DNA from: Polycyclovorans algicola TG408 | Lineage (GTDB): Bacteria; Pseudomonadota; Gammaproteobacteria; Nevskiales; Nevskiaceae | NCBI RefSeq assembly: GCF_000711245.1 | Contig: NZ_JOMH01000001.1 | Span: 62,001 to 126,000 of the forward strand | DNA: 64,000 nucleotides | Reading direction: 5' to 3' | In this document: piece by piece, positions 1 through 10,341 of the stretch | How the letters are laid out: every line of letters begins with the position of its first letter | Position numbering within the stretch: the first letter of the stretch is position 1 | Program-made: the position numbers and the translations under genes | Notes under the pieces: model-generated | Database searches by the model: none | The model's input: only the letters and a program-made list of their open reading frames with translations | Told to the model about the DNA's origin: nothing

Positions 1-244
1 CGACACCCCAGTTACTCGGAAACTGCCAGCCGTAGAGCACGCTGAAGCCGACGGCTTCGTCAGTGTCGGCGTCGAGCCCCAGCTCGTTGAGGCGAAAGCC
101 GCGATCGTCGTCGGCCATGCTGTAGGTGCCTTGAACACCGAAGTAACGCTGTGTGTCGTCCGCGTGAGCGAGCATCGGCAGCGGAGCAACCAGCCCCAAC
201 GCCAACAGCGCCTTCGACGTGCTGGCTAAACGAAATATCTTCAT
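1..244 (-). CDS. Outer membrane beta-barrel protein, N-terminal part (runs off the window)
   Basis: The first 81 residues are visible; the rest lies left of the window. The N-terminus is a clear Sec signal peptide: a basic MKIFR start, a Leu/Ala/Val-rich core and an AHA|DD cleavage site near residue 28. The mature start (RYFGVQGTYSMADDDRG) alternates like a first beta strand, followed by an Asp-rich loop and a second strand (AVGFSVLYGWQF), as in OmpA/OmpW-type barrels. The ATG at 244 has a GAGGG Shine-Dalgarno about 8 nt upstream. An in-frame ATG at 253 is less well placed. The substrate and exact family cannot be read from the fragment. Confidence 0.7.
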   Translation of the reverse strand, partial: MKIFRLASTSKALLALGLVAPLPMLAHADDTQRYFGVQGTYSMADDDRGFRLNELGLDADTDEAVGFSVLYGWQFPSNWGV

Positions 245-885
245 GAAATCCATCCCTCAATTAAGTGGCTTAAAGCGTGCCGATTTTTTTAAAACATTTG
301 TACGCAAAAATTAATCGGTCGTGCAGGCCATTGTGCGGCGCACCATGTTCGAGCCCCAGTCAGATAATGTGGATGTTCTGTGTAGGGCATCGCTTACGCT
401 GATTGCGCGTATTGCGACATCGAATGCACATTTAAGATGCACCCTTGGTTTCGGTCGTGCATGGAGGGTAAACACGCCGGGGCGGCCGCAGATACGCCCG
501 TGTGCCAGATGCGCGCACACCGTCGGACAACACGTGAACGGCGGACGGTCAGGGCGCCACGGTGAAGCGCGCTGGCGCCGGAGGCCCGAAAACGGTGCAT
601 CGCGCTAAATTCTGTCGTTCAGACATTGTGCGCTTGCATACTTGGCGAGGGTCAACGAAAATCACGGCGTTGTAACCCGCCAGATTCATTCACGGGACGC
701 CGGATACTCCGGAAATGTCCCTGACAACGAAAAAGCCGAACCGCCGCAAACACCTTTGTTTGACGTCGAGCCCCCGTGCCGCAAGGAACCACCGCCACAC
801 CGCCAACGCGACCCTGCGTCGAGTCGGGTGCGCGCAAGCCAAACGCCACGCTCTTCGCAATGACTTGCCTCATCGGAGCACTTAC
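245..885. other. Intergenic region between divergent genes
   Basis: About 640 bases separate two divergently read outer-membrane genes. Short open frames here (for example 321-608) have no ribosome site, no recognisable motif and Arg/His-rich composition typical of chance frames in GC-rich DNA. An A/T-rich patch at about 283-312 could hold the promoter of the leftward gene. I see no RNA gene or repeat. Confidence 0.5.
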
Positions 886-1803
886 ATGCCGCTTGCCCAG
901 CCTTTCTCACCACGCGCGCGCCGCCTGCTCATCGCCCTCGCCTTGGGCGTTGCCACCACACCGGCCATCGCCGCCGAGACCGGACAGACCTACTACGCCC
1001 ATGGGGCTCAGGTCGCTTATTCCGGGATCATGCCGGCGCCTGGCAAGACCCAGTTCTACGGCTACTCACTGTTCTATGACGCTGCCACGCTCCGCGATGG
1101 GCAAGGTGACCGGGTGCCGGGCGTCAGCGCCCAAGCCTTCGCGTTGGCCCCGCGCGTGCTCTACACCTTTGAGCAACCCTGGCAGGGATTCAAAGTCTCG
1201 GTTGGTGGCTTTTCACAGGCCATCAGCTCGGGCCTGAGAACACCCGCAGGCGATGCGTTCGACAATGGCGTGACCCTGTTCGGCCCCGAGGCCTACCTGA
1301 GCCGCTCGTTCGGCGATATTCACGTGATGGCCGGCCTAATTGCCTACCTGCCGTGGGGCAACTACGACCCGAACGCAGCCGTCAACGTCATGCTCAACCG
1401 CTACGGCGGCGCCATCAACACGGCCTTGAGCTGGTTGCCGACCCCGCGTTGGGACATCTCCTTCACGTTCGGTCACGAATTCAAAGGCCGCAACCGCGAC
1501 ACCCAGTATCGCGACGGGCAACAGACCGGCCTCACTTACGGTGTGGCGTATCGTCCGTTTGACGACATGCGCTGGGACATCGGCTTCAGCGGCAACTACA
1601 CGGTGCAGATCGAGGACGACCGCCAGTCCGGTGTCACCGTGTCGGGCCAGCGCCTGCGCAAATTCGCCATCGGCCCCAAGGCCAGCTTCTGGTTTACCCC
1701 GACCACTGCGGTCATTCTGCAGTGGCACAAGGAATACGAAGTCCGCAACGCACCGCGCGGCGATCTGTTCTGGCTGCTGTTCGCCTTCCCGCTGGGAGGC
1801 TGA
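886..1803 (+). CDS. SphA-like / phenol meta-pathway family outer membrane protein
   Basis: The 305-residue product has a signal peptide of about 30 residues ending in AIAA|ETG, then alternating aromatic and polar strands throughout (QTYYAHGAQVAYSGI, TQFYGYSLFYDAA, WDISFTFGHEFKGR). This is the pattern of the transporter family annotated as involved in the meta-pathway of phenol degradation, thought to pass hydrophobic compounds across the outer membrane. The ATG at 886 is preferred over upstream starts in the same frame because GGAG sits 7 nt before it and the signal peptide begins there. The stop lies 1 bp from the stop of the convergent HD-domain gene. The substrate is unknown. Confidence 0.6.
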   Translation: MPLAQPFSPRARRLLIALALGVATTPAIAAETGQTYYAHGAQVAYSGIMPAPGKTQFYGYSLFYDAATLRDGQGDRVPGVSAQAFALAPRVLYTFEQPWQGFKVSVGGFSQAISSGLRTPAGDAFDNGVTLFGPEAYLSRSFGDIHVMAGLIAYLPWGNYDPNAAVNVMLNRYGGAINTALSWLPTPRWDISFTFGHEFKGRNRDTQYRDGQQTGLTYGVAYRPFDDMRWDIGFSGNYTVQIEDDRQSGVTVSGQRLRKFAIGPKASFWFTPTTAVILQWHKEYEVRNAPRGDLFWLLFAFPLGG

Positions 1804-1804
1804 T

Positions 1805-2476
1805 CTACCAGCGCAGGATCGGCACCGGGTTCAGCGGATTGCGCAGCATCCACTTGAAGGTCACCCGCAGCACCTCGTTCGGGTAGAACGCGCTGATCGG
1901 AAAAGCTTCGCGCACCTGATGCACGAAGCCTTTCGGCAGGCCAAAGCGGAACATCGCAAACGACACGTCGCACCAGTCGGCGCGGCGAATCGGCTCCACC
2001 CAGTCGCGATGCTCGGCTTTGTAGGCGGTGATTTTGTGGTGCGACTCAATCATCAGCCGCATCTCGGGTTTCCACTGGCCTTGCCCAATCTCGTCGAGGT
2101 ACGCCGCGGCCTGATCGGCTGACGGCCGCAGGTAGTCGAGGTTGTCGTTGGGCCACGCGGCAATGTCATGAAACACCGCAGCGATGGCGATCTTGTCGTC
2201 ACGCTCAGGGCTGGGTGGCGTCCACTGCCGGGCAAAATTGAGCATGCGGTAGACGTGACCGCGATAGCCGTTGAACACCGCATCCTTGCCGCCAAAGACC
2301 GTCCGCCGCGCCTCAAGCAGTTCGTCGATCAACGGATAGCGGTAGACGATGCCATCGCCACGATCCAGGGGCTGATCGCTGCAGTTCGCGCCATCGGGGA
2401 TAGTGCCGTGTGCATGCGCGGCGCAGCAGGATCGGGGCGTGGCGGCTTCGGTCGATGAGCGGGGTTCGGTGTTCAT
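1805..2476 (-). CDS. HD-domain protein, predicted metal-dependent phosphohydrolase
   Basis: The 223-residue protein carries HD-superfamily metal-site elements: a His in GYRGHVYRMLNF, the HD pair in AAVFHDIAAW, and a downstream ESHHKITAY helix. Proteins of this type are usually small-molecule or nucleotide phosphohydrolases; no substrate can be assigned. The ATG at 2476 has GGAG 7 nt upstream, so the longer frame to 2506 is not used. The first 40 residues are Cys/Ser/Thr-rich and look poorly conserved. The gene diverges from a LysR regulator across 89 bp, the usual layout when the regulator controls its neighbour. Confidence 0.6.
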   Translation of the reverse strand: MNTEPRSSTEAATPRSCCAAHAHGTIPDGANCSDQPLDRGDGIVYRYPLIDELLEARRTVFGGKDAVFNGYRGHVYRMLNFARQWTPPSPERDDKIAIAAVFHDIAAWPNDNLDYLRPSADQAAAYLDEIGQGQWKPEMRLMIESHHKITAYKAEHRDWVEPIRRADWCDVSFAMFRFGLPKGFVHQVREAFPISAFYPNEVLRVTFKWMLRNPLNPVPILRW

Positions 2477-2565
2477 GCGGCGGCTCCAGCAGTTGATGTG
2501 CACCAAACCCTACGCTGGCCGCCAGCCTTGCACTAGCTGCTAATCTGCAATTTGATATTGCACAG

Positions 2566-3474
2566 ATGCAACACCTTCTGGCCAAGCCCATCACGCCACT
2601 CAACTGGAACGACATCCCCATTCTGCTGACGCTGGCCCGCGAGGGCTCGATGCGCAAGACCAGCGTTCGCATGGGCGTCGATACCTCGACCATCAGTCGC
2701 CGCGTGGCGGCTGCCGAGGCAAGCCTGCAGGCGCGGCTGTTCATTCGTGGCCCTTCGGGTTACCGACCGACCGATGCCGGGCGCGCCTTCCTCGCCGCGG
2801 CGGCGGGCATTGAGGACAACATTCATTCCTTGGTGTCGGTGACCCAAACCGAGTCCGACGCGATCAGTGGTGCCATCCGCATCACCTCGGTCGATGCCCT
2901 GCTCAACGATTGGCTGATTCCGCGACTCCCGACGCTGCAAAAAGCCTTCCCGCAGTTGCAGGTCACCGCCATTGCCGACAACCACGCGCTGTCGTTCATG
3001 CGCAGCGAAGCTGACCTGGCGTTGCGCGTCGCCCGTCCGCAGCAGGACGCGGCCATCCTGATGCGCCGCGTCGGCACCATCGGCATGGCGGTTTACGGGG
3101 CGCGTGCCTTCAGCCGAACGCCGCGCGCGCAATGGGGCGACCTGCCGTGGCTGACGTTCAACGACGACTTGTCAGACGCCGCAGAGATGCAGTGGCTACG
3201 TCGCCACGTCCCCAGTGCGAAAAGTCCTTTCCGGTGCAGCGCCATGTCGAGCCTGATCAAGGCCTGCGAGGCTGGCCTGGGTCTGGCCCTGTTGCCCTGT
3301 GTGGCGGTCTCGTCAAAAAAGCTCGTCCGGCTCAGCGATGGTCCGGCGCTACAGCGCGAACTCTGGCTGCTGCGGCACCGCGACGCCGCGAACATCCGGC
3401 GCTTTAAGGAAGTCGCCGATTGGCTGGTCGGACAAATTGACGCCGATCACGCGCGGCTGTCAGGCAAGTTCTGA
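2566..3474 (+). CDS. LysR-family transcriptional regulator
   Basis: 302 residues, the normal LysR length. The N-terminal winged helix-turn-helix spans about residues 12-75 (LLTLAREGSMRKTSVRMG, STISRRVAAAEASL, LFIRGPSGYRPTDAGRAFL). The C-terminal region has the periplasmic-binding-like fold (ISGAIRITSVDALLNDWLIPRLPTL, then ACEAGLGLALLPC). VDTSTISRRV corresponds to the recognition helix. The gene is divergent from the HD-domain gene at 1805-2476, and the 89-bp gap is the likely operator region, although I could not fix a T-N11-A site. The inducer is unknown. A short palindrome (CGAAGCGCTTCG) follows the stop. Confidence 0.85.
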   Translation: MQHLLAKPITPLNWNDIPILLTLAREGSMRKTSVRMGVDTSTISRRVAAAEASLQARLFIRGPSGYRPTDAGRAFLAAAAGIEDNIHSLVSVTQTESDAISGAIRITSVDALLNDWLIPRLPTLQKAFPQLQVTAIADNHALSFMRSEADLALRVARPQQDAAILMRRVGTIGMAVYGARAFSRTPRAQWGDLPWLTFNDDLSDAAEMQWLRRHVPSAKSPFRCSAMSSLIKACEAGLGLALLPCVAVSSKKLVRLSDGPALQRELWLLRHRDAANIRRFKEVADWLVGQIDADHARLSGKF

Positions 3475-3494
3475 GCGAAGCGCTTCGTGGCGTG

Positions 3495-5105
3495 TCACCC
3501 GTCTGATGCCAGGCACGGTCCGAGAATGCTGTCGTCCGGCGGCTTGGTTCGCAGCACCGCGAGTTCTGCATCGAGCTTGTGCTTCGATGCGTTCTCGTCC
3601 AGCCCCAAGGTCTTGTCGCCCGCGCGCAGCTGCGCGGCCGGCACGCGATCCGCGCGCTTGATGAGCTCGGCGAGCATGGCGGTTTGCCGGGCGGCAAGAT
3701 CGGCATCGAGCTTGTCCATGTGGCCGTCGGCAACGACGCCCAGCAGATAATTGGGACCGCCAATCACGCCCACATGCGGCACACCGCTTTCATGAAAGAT
3801 CGACCCGGTGGTGATGCCCGGCCCGTGCTGAATACCGTGTTCGCGAAGGTCGAACTTCGCAAAGCCTTCCTTCACGTAATCGGTCAGCACGCCGCCGGTG
3901 GTGGCGAAGTTCATGTATTCATTGCGGCCGGTGGGGCCATAGCCCTTGCCGGGAATGTCCTCCCACTCCGGTGCGCCGAGGTGCTCAATCGTGAACGCGG
4001 CGGCAGCGCGCTTCATCAGATCAGGGTGATCTCGGCACCAGCCCTCACACTCCGGTAGCACACCGGTCATGTGGCCCGGCCAGCCGACAAACACCAGCGT
4101 TCGGCGCAGACGCTCGTCGCCCGACAGGCTGGCGAAGTGTCGGGCGAGTTGTACGAGGGTCATGCAGCCGTTTTCTTCGATGAAGTTCTGGCCGTCGGTG
4201 TGCGTGTTGATGATCATCACTTCATCGCTGCTGCCGGGCAGGATGGCAGTGAGCGACGGCACGTTCGACGCATTCCATTGCGCGTGCAAGGTGAGTCGCG
4301 CGCGGGCGCCACGTTTGGCGAGGCGACGAATCGCCTCGCCGGTGTCCTGCCCGACAAAGAGCGCCGGGAGCGGTGGTTGGTAGGGGTTGGAATGCGGCGA
4401 GAAATTGTCCTGAATCATGTCGGATGACACGTCCATGATGATGATCACCGCCGCCGCACCCCGGGCCAGCGCCGCCTCGATCGCGAAGGGCGGCGTCATC
4501 CACAGGCGCTTGTAGGGGCGGTCGAGATAGTCATCCCGCTGCGCTTCGGGCACATGAAGATGATGCGGGTTGGCGAGCTTGCGAAGGGTCGTGGGCGGCA
4601 ACACGGCATCGAACACCACGATGCTGCCCTTGGGCACTTCGCCGAGGTGCGTCGGGCCGCTTTTGACCAGGGTGCCGCCGTAGACCAGCGATGCGGTGAT
4701 GCCCTCCGCAGGCGTGGACGCCGAGCGCACGTAATAGGCCACCTTGGGGACGGGCTTGAACGCGCCGCCATCCTCAACCTCCAGGCCATAGGCGAGCGGA
4801 TCCCAACGCGTGTAGGGGTAATGCTGGCAAGGACCCAAGGTGAGGCCCAGCGCTTCAAATTCGCGCGCCAGCATGTCGACAAAGCGGAGGTGATTCGGAT
4901 GCCCCGGCAAGCGAGGGCCGAAATCGACCATGCGCTGATAATCGTGCCGAATGGTGTCGGGGGATGGCAGCGGCACCTTATTGGCGGCCGCCGCAGGGGG
5001 CGCGCCCCAGAGCGGACCAGCCGGCAAGGCCAGCGCCCCGAGCCCCCCGATGCCCAGCATCACCTCGCGCCGGGTGATGCCGCGATGGTCGCTGTCTTCA
5101 CGCAT
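3495..5105 (-). CDS. Tat-exported M28-like metallopeptidase-fold protein
   Basis: The 536-residue protein starts with a twin-arginine signal (ITRREVMLG, then a Gly/Ala/Leu core and ALPAG), so it is probably exported folded. The middle region resembles a PA insert and the C-terminal half an M28 aminopeptidase fold: an HxD-type motif (NTHTDGQNF), EENG where DNGSG is usual, and GVPHVGVIGGPNYL near the last ligand. The canonical GEE catalytic pair is absent; the equivalent strand reads VFVGWPGHMTG. It may therefore be a divergent or non-proteolytic member. ATG 5105 is chosen because GGGGAG precedes it. It is the last gene of the receptor-esterase-peptidase operon, 72 bp after the esterase. Confidence 0.65.
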   Translation of the reverse strand: MREDSDHRGITRREVMLGIGGLGALALPAGPLWGAPPAAAANKVPLPSPDTIRHDYQRMVDFGPRLPGHPNHLRFVDMLAREFEALGLTLGPCQHYPYTRWDPLAYGLEVEDGGAFKPVPKVAYYVRSASTPAEGITASLVYGGTLVKSGPTHLGEVPKGSIVVFDAVLPPTTLRKLANPHHLHVPEAQRDDYLDRPYKRLWMTPPFAIEAALARGAAAVIIIMDVSSDMIQDNFSPHSNPYQPPLPALFVGQDTGEAIRRLAKRGARARLTLHAQWNASNVPSLTAILPGSSDEVMIINTHTDGQNFIEENGCMTLVQLARHFASLSGDERLRRTLVFVGWPGHMTGVLPECEGWCRDHPDLMKRAAAAFTIEHLGAPEWEDIPGKGYGPTGRNEYMNFATTGGVLTDYVKEGFAKFDLREHGIQHGPGITTGSIFHESGVPHVGVIGGPNYLLGVVADGHMDKLDADLAARQTAMLAELIKRADRVPAAQLRAGDKTLGLDENASKHKLDAELAVLRTKPPDDSILGPCLASDG

Positions 5106-5177
5106 GGTGTCTCCCCACATCGCCGTTTTGCTGACCCTTTATGGGTCTCTCAAGGTTCTCTCTCGTACCGAGCCGCG

Positions 5178-6857
5178 CTAGCAACCGCCAGGCGCGCAGA
5201 CCTCGTCGTCAGTGGCATCGAAGATGAACTTGCTGTCGCTGCCCTCACCAACGTCGAAGGGCATCCATGGCGACGGCAGGCCGGGCACATTGGGATCACC
5301 GTTGTGAAGGAATGCGCCAAAGGTCTCCATCATCAGCGCTGACAGCGCCTCTCGGCCGGCCTGGTTTTGCTCGATGAACGACTTCGAGAAGATGTTGTTC
5401 TCGAAGTTGCCGAAGATGAAGGGCAAGTCCATGGAATGGCCGGCGCCATAGACCGTGTGCCAGGGCTCGGGTGCGCGATCCCAGTCGAAGCGATAGGCGT
5501 AAACCTGCGGCACGTGCGCCGCCACCTTGGCAATGCTGCCGTCCACATCCGCCAGCCGGAACAACAACTTGTTCATGACCCACATGTAGGCGTTGTAAGG
5601 CACGTTGGTCCACGACGACAGGAACCAGGGCTGGATGAGATCGTGCACCTGCAAGGGCTCTGCGCCCTCAGGCTGCGGCTGCACCATCATCGTGAAGCGC
5701 TGCGGCAGGTCCACCTTCAGCACGTGTCCGATCAGCAGCTTGGCCTCGTCGCGGGTGGTGCCGATCAGGGTCGGCACCTGTATGAATTCGCCCGCCTCGT
5801 AAGCGGCCGGCAAGTCCACCGGCATGACCACGCCATCGCCGAAGTTGCCCGGCAGGGCGGGCAGCGCTTCGCGGTTGGCGCGCCAGGTATCGATCAGCTC
5901 GGCTGCCGACTTTTCGTGCAAATACTCACGCAGCCATTGCGGGTCCTTCTCGGCGATCAATGTGGCGGCCGCTTTAGGGTCCGGAGCGAGGCCATCGCTG
6001 ACCATCAGGTGCGCGGTCAGTGCCTCGACAAAGACCGCGCCCTCCTCAAGGGTGTTGGACTTGCTGATGCCGGCGCTGAGCACGAGGGCTTTCTGGAACA
6101 GGCCGTCGGCGACTTTTGAGCCCATCACCCGGTAGACCATGAACCCGCCGGCAGACTGGCCCATCAGGGTGACATTGCCCGGGTCACCGCCGAAGCGTTG
6201 CGCGTTGTCCTGGATGAAGCGCAGCGCCTGAAGGGTGTCGAGCGTCGCAAAATTGCCCGAGTTGGATACCGCGTCGTCACCCGCCAGAGCCGGATGCGAA
6301 AACGCGCCGAAGATGTTGAGCCGATAGTTGATGGTGACGACGATGGCCTTGGCCCTGGCGGCCAGGCGCGAGCCTTCGTAGATCGACTCGCTGGAATGCC
6401 CGATGACCCCCGACCCACCGTGCACAAACACCAGCACGGGCAGATCGCCAGTCGCGTCATCCGGGCGCCAAATATTGAGCGTCAAACAGTCTTCCGCGCC
6501 GATGGGTTTGCCAAAGGTTTCGAGGATCGCCATGCCCCAGGGCTTGCCCTCGGGCGGCGGGCCGTAAAGCGAGCCGATCTGCATGCAGGGGCTGCCAAAT
6601 GTCGAGGCGAGCAGTGGCTCAGTCCAAGGCGCGGGCGCTTGCGGGGCCCGCCAGCGTTGCTCGCCGACCGGGGCGGCGGCATAAGGAATGCCCAGCCACA
6701 TGGTCACATTCGGCTCGCGTGCTGCCACGCCCTGGACCGGCCCATAAGTGGTCGTGACCGGATCAGGCACCTCCGAGGTAACGGCCGGCTGCCCCTGCCC
6801 CGGCAGGGCGAACAGACTCAGCAGCAGGCAGAGTGTGAACTGTTGAAGTGATCTCAT
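5178..6857 (-). CDS. Type B carboxylesterase, exported
   Basis: The 559-residue alpha/beta hydrolase is of carboxylesterase type B. A signal peptide of about 22 residues ends near GQGQP. Family marks are EDCLTLNIW (about 122-130), the oxyanion-hole HGG (about 146-148) and the nucleophile elbow GQSAGG with Ser about 235. The catalytic His probably lies in VYGAGHSMDLPF near the C-terminus. It hydrolyses ester bonds; the substrate cannot be predicted. It starts only 10 bp after the end of the TonB receptor frame and precedes the M28-like gene, so the three are probably co-transcribed and serve uptake and breakdown of one compound class. The IS in the receptor may reduce its expression by polarity. 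Confidence 0.85.
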   Translation of the reverse strand: MRSLQQFTLCLLLSLFALPGQGQPAVTSEVPDPVTTTYGPVQGVAAREPNVTMWLGIPYAAAPVGEQRWRAPQAPAPWTEPLLASTFGSPCMQIGSLYGPPPEGKPWGMAILETFGKPIGAEDCLTLNIWRPDDATGDLPVLVFVHGGSGVIGHSSESIYEGSRLAARAKAIVVTINYRLNIFGAFSHPALAGDDAVSNSGNFATLDTLQALRFIQDNAQRFGGDPGNVTLMGQSAGGFMVYRVMGSKVADGLFQKALVLSAGISKSNTLEEGAVFVEALTAHLMVSDGLAPDPKAAATLIAEKDPQWLREYLHEKSAAELIDTWRANREALPALPGNFGDGVVMPVDLPAAYEAGEFIQVPTLIGTTRDEAKLLIGHVLKVDLPQRFTMMVQPQPEGAEPLQVHDLIQPWFLSSWTNVPYNAYMWVMNKLLFRLADVDGSIAKVAAHVPQVYAYRFDWDRAPEPWHTVYGAGHSMDLPFIFGNFENNIFSKSFIEQNQAGREALSALMMETFGAFLHNGDPNVPGLPSPWMPFDVGEGSDSKFIFDATDDEVCAPGGC

Positions 6858-9115
6858 TCGATAGGTCCTAGAAACTCAGGTTGAGTCGTAACGAAACGGT
6901 TCGCGGCGGGTTCAGTGCGAAAAGCGAGAAGGTGCTGAGCGGGATGATCGGGCTTGAATCGGCGGCGCCGTCGACCAAAGCGGTCTCGTTGAGAATGTTG
7001 GCGACGTTCAGGCTCAACCGCGGGCTGAGCGGCAGTGTGTCGCTGCTCAGGCCCAGCCCGGCGCTGAGCACCCCGTAGTCGTTGACCGCCAAGTCCCGTT
7101 CCAGCGTGCTGAAGCTTTTGCCGACGTAGGTGTAGTTCATCGTGGCGTCCAGCAGCAGGCGCCCCAGCGGCAGAAATTGCTGCAGGCCGACGCTGTATTG
7201 CGACTTGGCAGCGCCCGGCAATTGGGTGCCCGGCTCGATCACCGTGTTGCTGGAACTGGTGAACGCCTCGGTGGTGCGTGCCTCGGTCAGTCCACCGCTC
7301 AGCGACACGGTGAGCCCGGAGATCGGCGGCAACCAGAGGAATGCCGCCTCGATGCCATAGCTTTCCGCAGCGCCGACGTTGGTGACGAAGTTGAGACTCG
7401 TGCCCTGCGTCTTCTGGGTGATCTGCGGATCGGTGTATTCGATGAAGAACGCCGTGAGATCGAGTTGCAGCGTGTTATCCAGCCAACTGGTCCGTGTGCC
7501 CACCTCGTAGTTCCACAGTGAGTCGGACTTGTAGGTCTCGGGGACCCCATTGACCGGCGACGACGGGACGCTCTGCAGGCCGCCAAAACGGAACCCGCGA
7601 CTGGCCGCCGTGTAGACCATCACATCGTCGGTGAAGCGGTAGGTGATCGAAAACCTCGGGCTGATGCCTTGCTCTTCGATGCGATTGCGCTGATCAACTT
7701 CCAGGCCATTGTTCGTGGCCCGCGCCAGCGCGCCGGTGCCGATGAAGCCGCCGTCGACAAAGGTCTGGTAGAAGCGCGCACCGACAGACAGCTCCAGGTT
7801 GCCCAGGGTTTGCGTCAAATCAAAATAGACCGCCCTTTCCTGCGATTTGGCGCGATTGGTGGCGTAAAGCAAGGACGTTTGATTGGCCAGATCCAGCGTG
7901 CCGAGGCCGAGCAGCTCGGCTAACTGGCCAATCGAGGTGCCGTTTTCGAGAAGGTCAGTCAGTTCGCCGATCGGGGTCCCCGCACCCAACGAAGACTGCG
8001 TGAGGGCCGGGCCAATGAACAGCTCAAAGTCCAGGCTGTAATCGTAGAAGTAGGCGCCGACCAACCACTTGAAGTCGCCATTGTCGGTCGATTGCAGGCG
8101 CAACTCCTGCGACAAGGCGTCAGAGTTCACGTTTGAAAACGAGACGATGGCCGCGTCTGCCGGATAGCCCTCGGGCGGCCGGCCAATGAGCAGTGGGGTG
8201 TAGTCGCTCAGCGAGAACCGCTGCTTGTCGGTGTAGGAGGTCAGCGACACGAGGCGCATCGAATCAAAGTCATAACGGGCCTCGAAACTGTCGAGACTGA
8301 AGCTGTTGCGTGCCGGCTCTGGAATCACCACCAGGTCCATCTCGCGCGGGCCATCGGCATTGACCACGGCAAACTTCTGGTTGTCGCCGGAGAAGTCCTG
8401 ATCAAGATGGGTCAGCTTCAGCGACAGTGCGTCAGTCGGCGTCCACAGCAAGATGGCGCGCTTCTGCTCGCCGCCACCGTCATTGACATCTTTTTCGCCG
8501 GCGCGCGAATCGTCGATCACACCCGGATAGTTGCGTTTGACGTAGCCCACTCGCAGTGCAACGTCACGCCCCGCCCAGGGCAGATTGAGCGCGACCCCGC
8601 TGGTGAACGCCGAGTCCCCTTCGGTCACGTCGACATACTGCGTGAACGCGGCGCCTTGCCACTCGTCAAGCACCGGGTCCTTCAAGACGTAGCGGATGGC
8701 TCCCGACAGCGCCGCCCCACCAAACAAGGTGCCCTGCGGCCCTTTCAGGACCTGGACGCTCTCCAGATCGAAAGCATTCAAGTCGGGAATAAGGCCCGCA
8801 ATGTAGGGATCGGTGAAGGCCGTGTCGCCAATGAAAATACCGACCGGTGACGGCCTTGACGATGTCGGGTTGGTTTCGGTCGCGATGCCGCGAATGGTGA
8901 TCCTGATGCCCGTCCCCGGACCCTGGGAGTTGATCACCACGCCGGGCGTTTCCTGAAGATAATCTTCGAGGTTGAATTTGCCCTGCCTCTCAAGCGTGTC
9001 GCCCTGAAACGCGGAGATGGACGCCGGGATATCACGCAGGTTTTCTTCGCGCTTGGTGGCCGTTATGAACCGCCCCATCTTTCCCGGAGGCTCTAAACCT
9101 TGAGAGGATGGAGCG

Positions 9116-9439
9116 ATGAACAAAGGAATACGGTATTCCCCGGAGCTGAAGGAGCGAGCGGTGCGGCTGGTGCTGGAGCATCAATCTGACTACAGCTCGC
9201 AGTGGGCGGCGATGGAATCGATTGCTGGAAAGATGGGGTGCAAGGCCGAGACCCTGCGGGTGTGGGTCCGGCAGCACGAGCGTGATGTTGGGCAGCGGGA
9301 GGGCCTGACCACCGACGAGAAGGCGCACCTGAAGGCGCTGGAGCGCGAGGTTCGCGAACTGCGTCAGGCCAACGAGATTCTGCGCAAGGCATCTGCGTAT
9401 TTTGCTCAGGCGGAGCTCGACCGCCCATTCAAACGATGA
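9116..9439 (+). CDS. IS3-family transposase OrfA (helix-turn-helix)
   Basis: 107 residues. The N-terminal helix-turn-helix ([17 protein letters not shown], then [15 protein letters not shown]) is the IS3 OrfA DNA-binding domain that recognises the element ends. It is followed by a leucine-zipper-like stretch ([25 protein letters not shown]) used for multimerisation. The stop TGA overlaps the orfB ATG (ATGA). OrfB lies in the -1 frame, so a fused OrfAB from ribosomal slippage is expected; I did not identify the slip site with certainty. Confidence 0.95.
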   Translation: MNKGIRYSPELKERAVRLVLEHQSDYSSQWAAMESIAGKMGCKAETLRVWVRQHERDVGQREGLTTDEKAHLKALEREVRELRQANEILRKASAYFAQAELDRPFKR

Positions 9440-10341
9440 AGGCGTTCATCGACGCACATCGTGATGTCCATGGGGTCGAGCCGATCTGCAAAGTGCTGCC
9501 GATTGCCCCATCGACCTACTACGCACACGCTGCCCAGCAGCGGGATCCAGGACAACGATCTCTTCGAGCTAAACGAGACGATCAACTCACCCCGTTGATT
9601 CAGCAAATCTGGAACGACAACTTCCGGGTCTACGGAGTACGCAAGGTCTATCGCCAATTGCGACGCGAGCAGGTAGGAGTTGCGCGATGCACCGTGGCAC
9701 GGCTGATGAAGCGGCTGGGGCTGCGCGGCGTGATTCGCGGCAAGGGGGTGCGCACCACTTTCAGTGACAAGAACCTTTCATGCCCACTGGATCACGTACA
9801 ACGGCAGTTCAAGGCAGATCGGCCAAACCAGCTTTGGGTGTCCGACTTCACGTATGTGTCCACCTGGCAGGGCTTTGTCTATGTTGCCTTTGTCATTGAT
9901 GTTTACGCCCGACGCATCGTCGGCTGGCGAGCCTCATCATCGGCACGCACCGATTTCGTGCTCGATGCCTTGGAACAAGCCTTGCACGACCGAAAGCCCT
10001 TTGGATCGGGTCGGCTGGTTCATCACAGCGATAGGGGCGTCCAGTACGTCTCGATTCGATACACCGAGCGCCTGGTCGACGCGGGACTGGAGCCCTCGGT
10101 GGGCAGCGTCGGCGACAGCTATGACAACGCCCTGGCCGAGACCATCAACGGCTTGTTCAAAGCCGAAGTCATCCACCGGCAGTCGTCATGGCGCAAACGC
10201 GAGGACGTCGAATGGGCCACCTTGAACTGGGTGGACTGGTTCAACAACCGAAGACTGCTGGAGCCCATCGGGCACATCCCGCCAGCCGAAGCAGAAGCTA
10301 ACTACTATGCACAACACCCTGAGTACGTCAAAGCTGCGTGA
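9436..10341 (+). CDS. IS3-family transposase OrfB (DDE integrase catalytic domain)
   Basis: 301 residues with an N-terminal HTH_21-like region ([27 protein letters not shown]) and a C-terminal rve-type integrase core. The DDE triad is visible as WVSDFTYV (first Asp), HHSDRGVQY (second Asp) and [16 protein letters not shown] (Glu). The end [22 protein letters not shown] is the usual OrfB C-terminus. With OrfA it catalyses excision and integration of the element. No disabling change is seen. Confidence 0.95.
   Translation: MKAFIDAHRDVHGVEPICKVLPIAPSTYYAHAAQQRDPGQRSLRAKRDDQLTPLIQQIWNDNFRVYGVRKVYRQLRREQVGVARCTVARLMKRLGLRGVIRGKGVRTTFSDKNLSCPLDHVQRQFKADRPNQLWVSDFTYVSTWQGFVYVAFVIDVYARRIVGWRASSSARTDFVLDALEQALHDRKPFGSGRLVHHSDRGVQYVSIRYTERLVDAGLEPSVGSVGDSYDNALAETINGLFKAEVIHRQSSWRKREDVEWATLNWVDWFNNRRLLEPIGHIPPAEAEANYYAQHPEYVKAA

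Noticed and set aside
321-608. Open frame of 95 codons, plus strand
   Set aside because: No ribosome site, no motif, Arg/His-rich composition; a chance frame in a GC-rich gap, with similar frames on the opposite strand.
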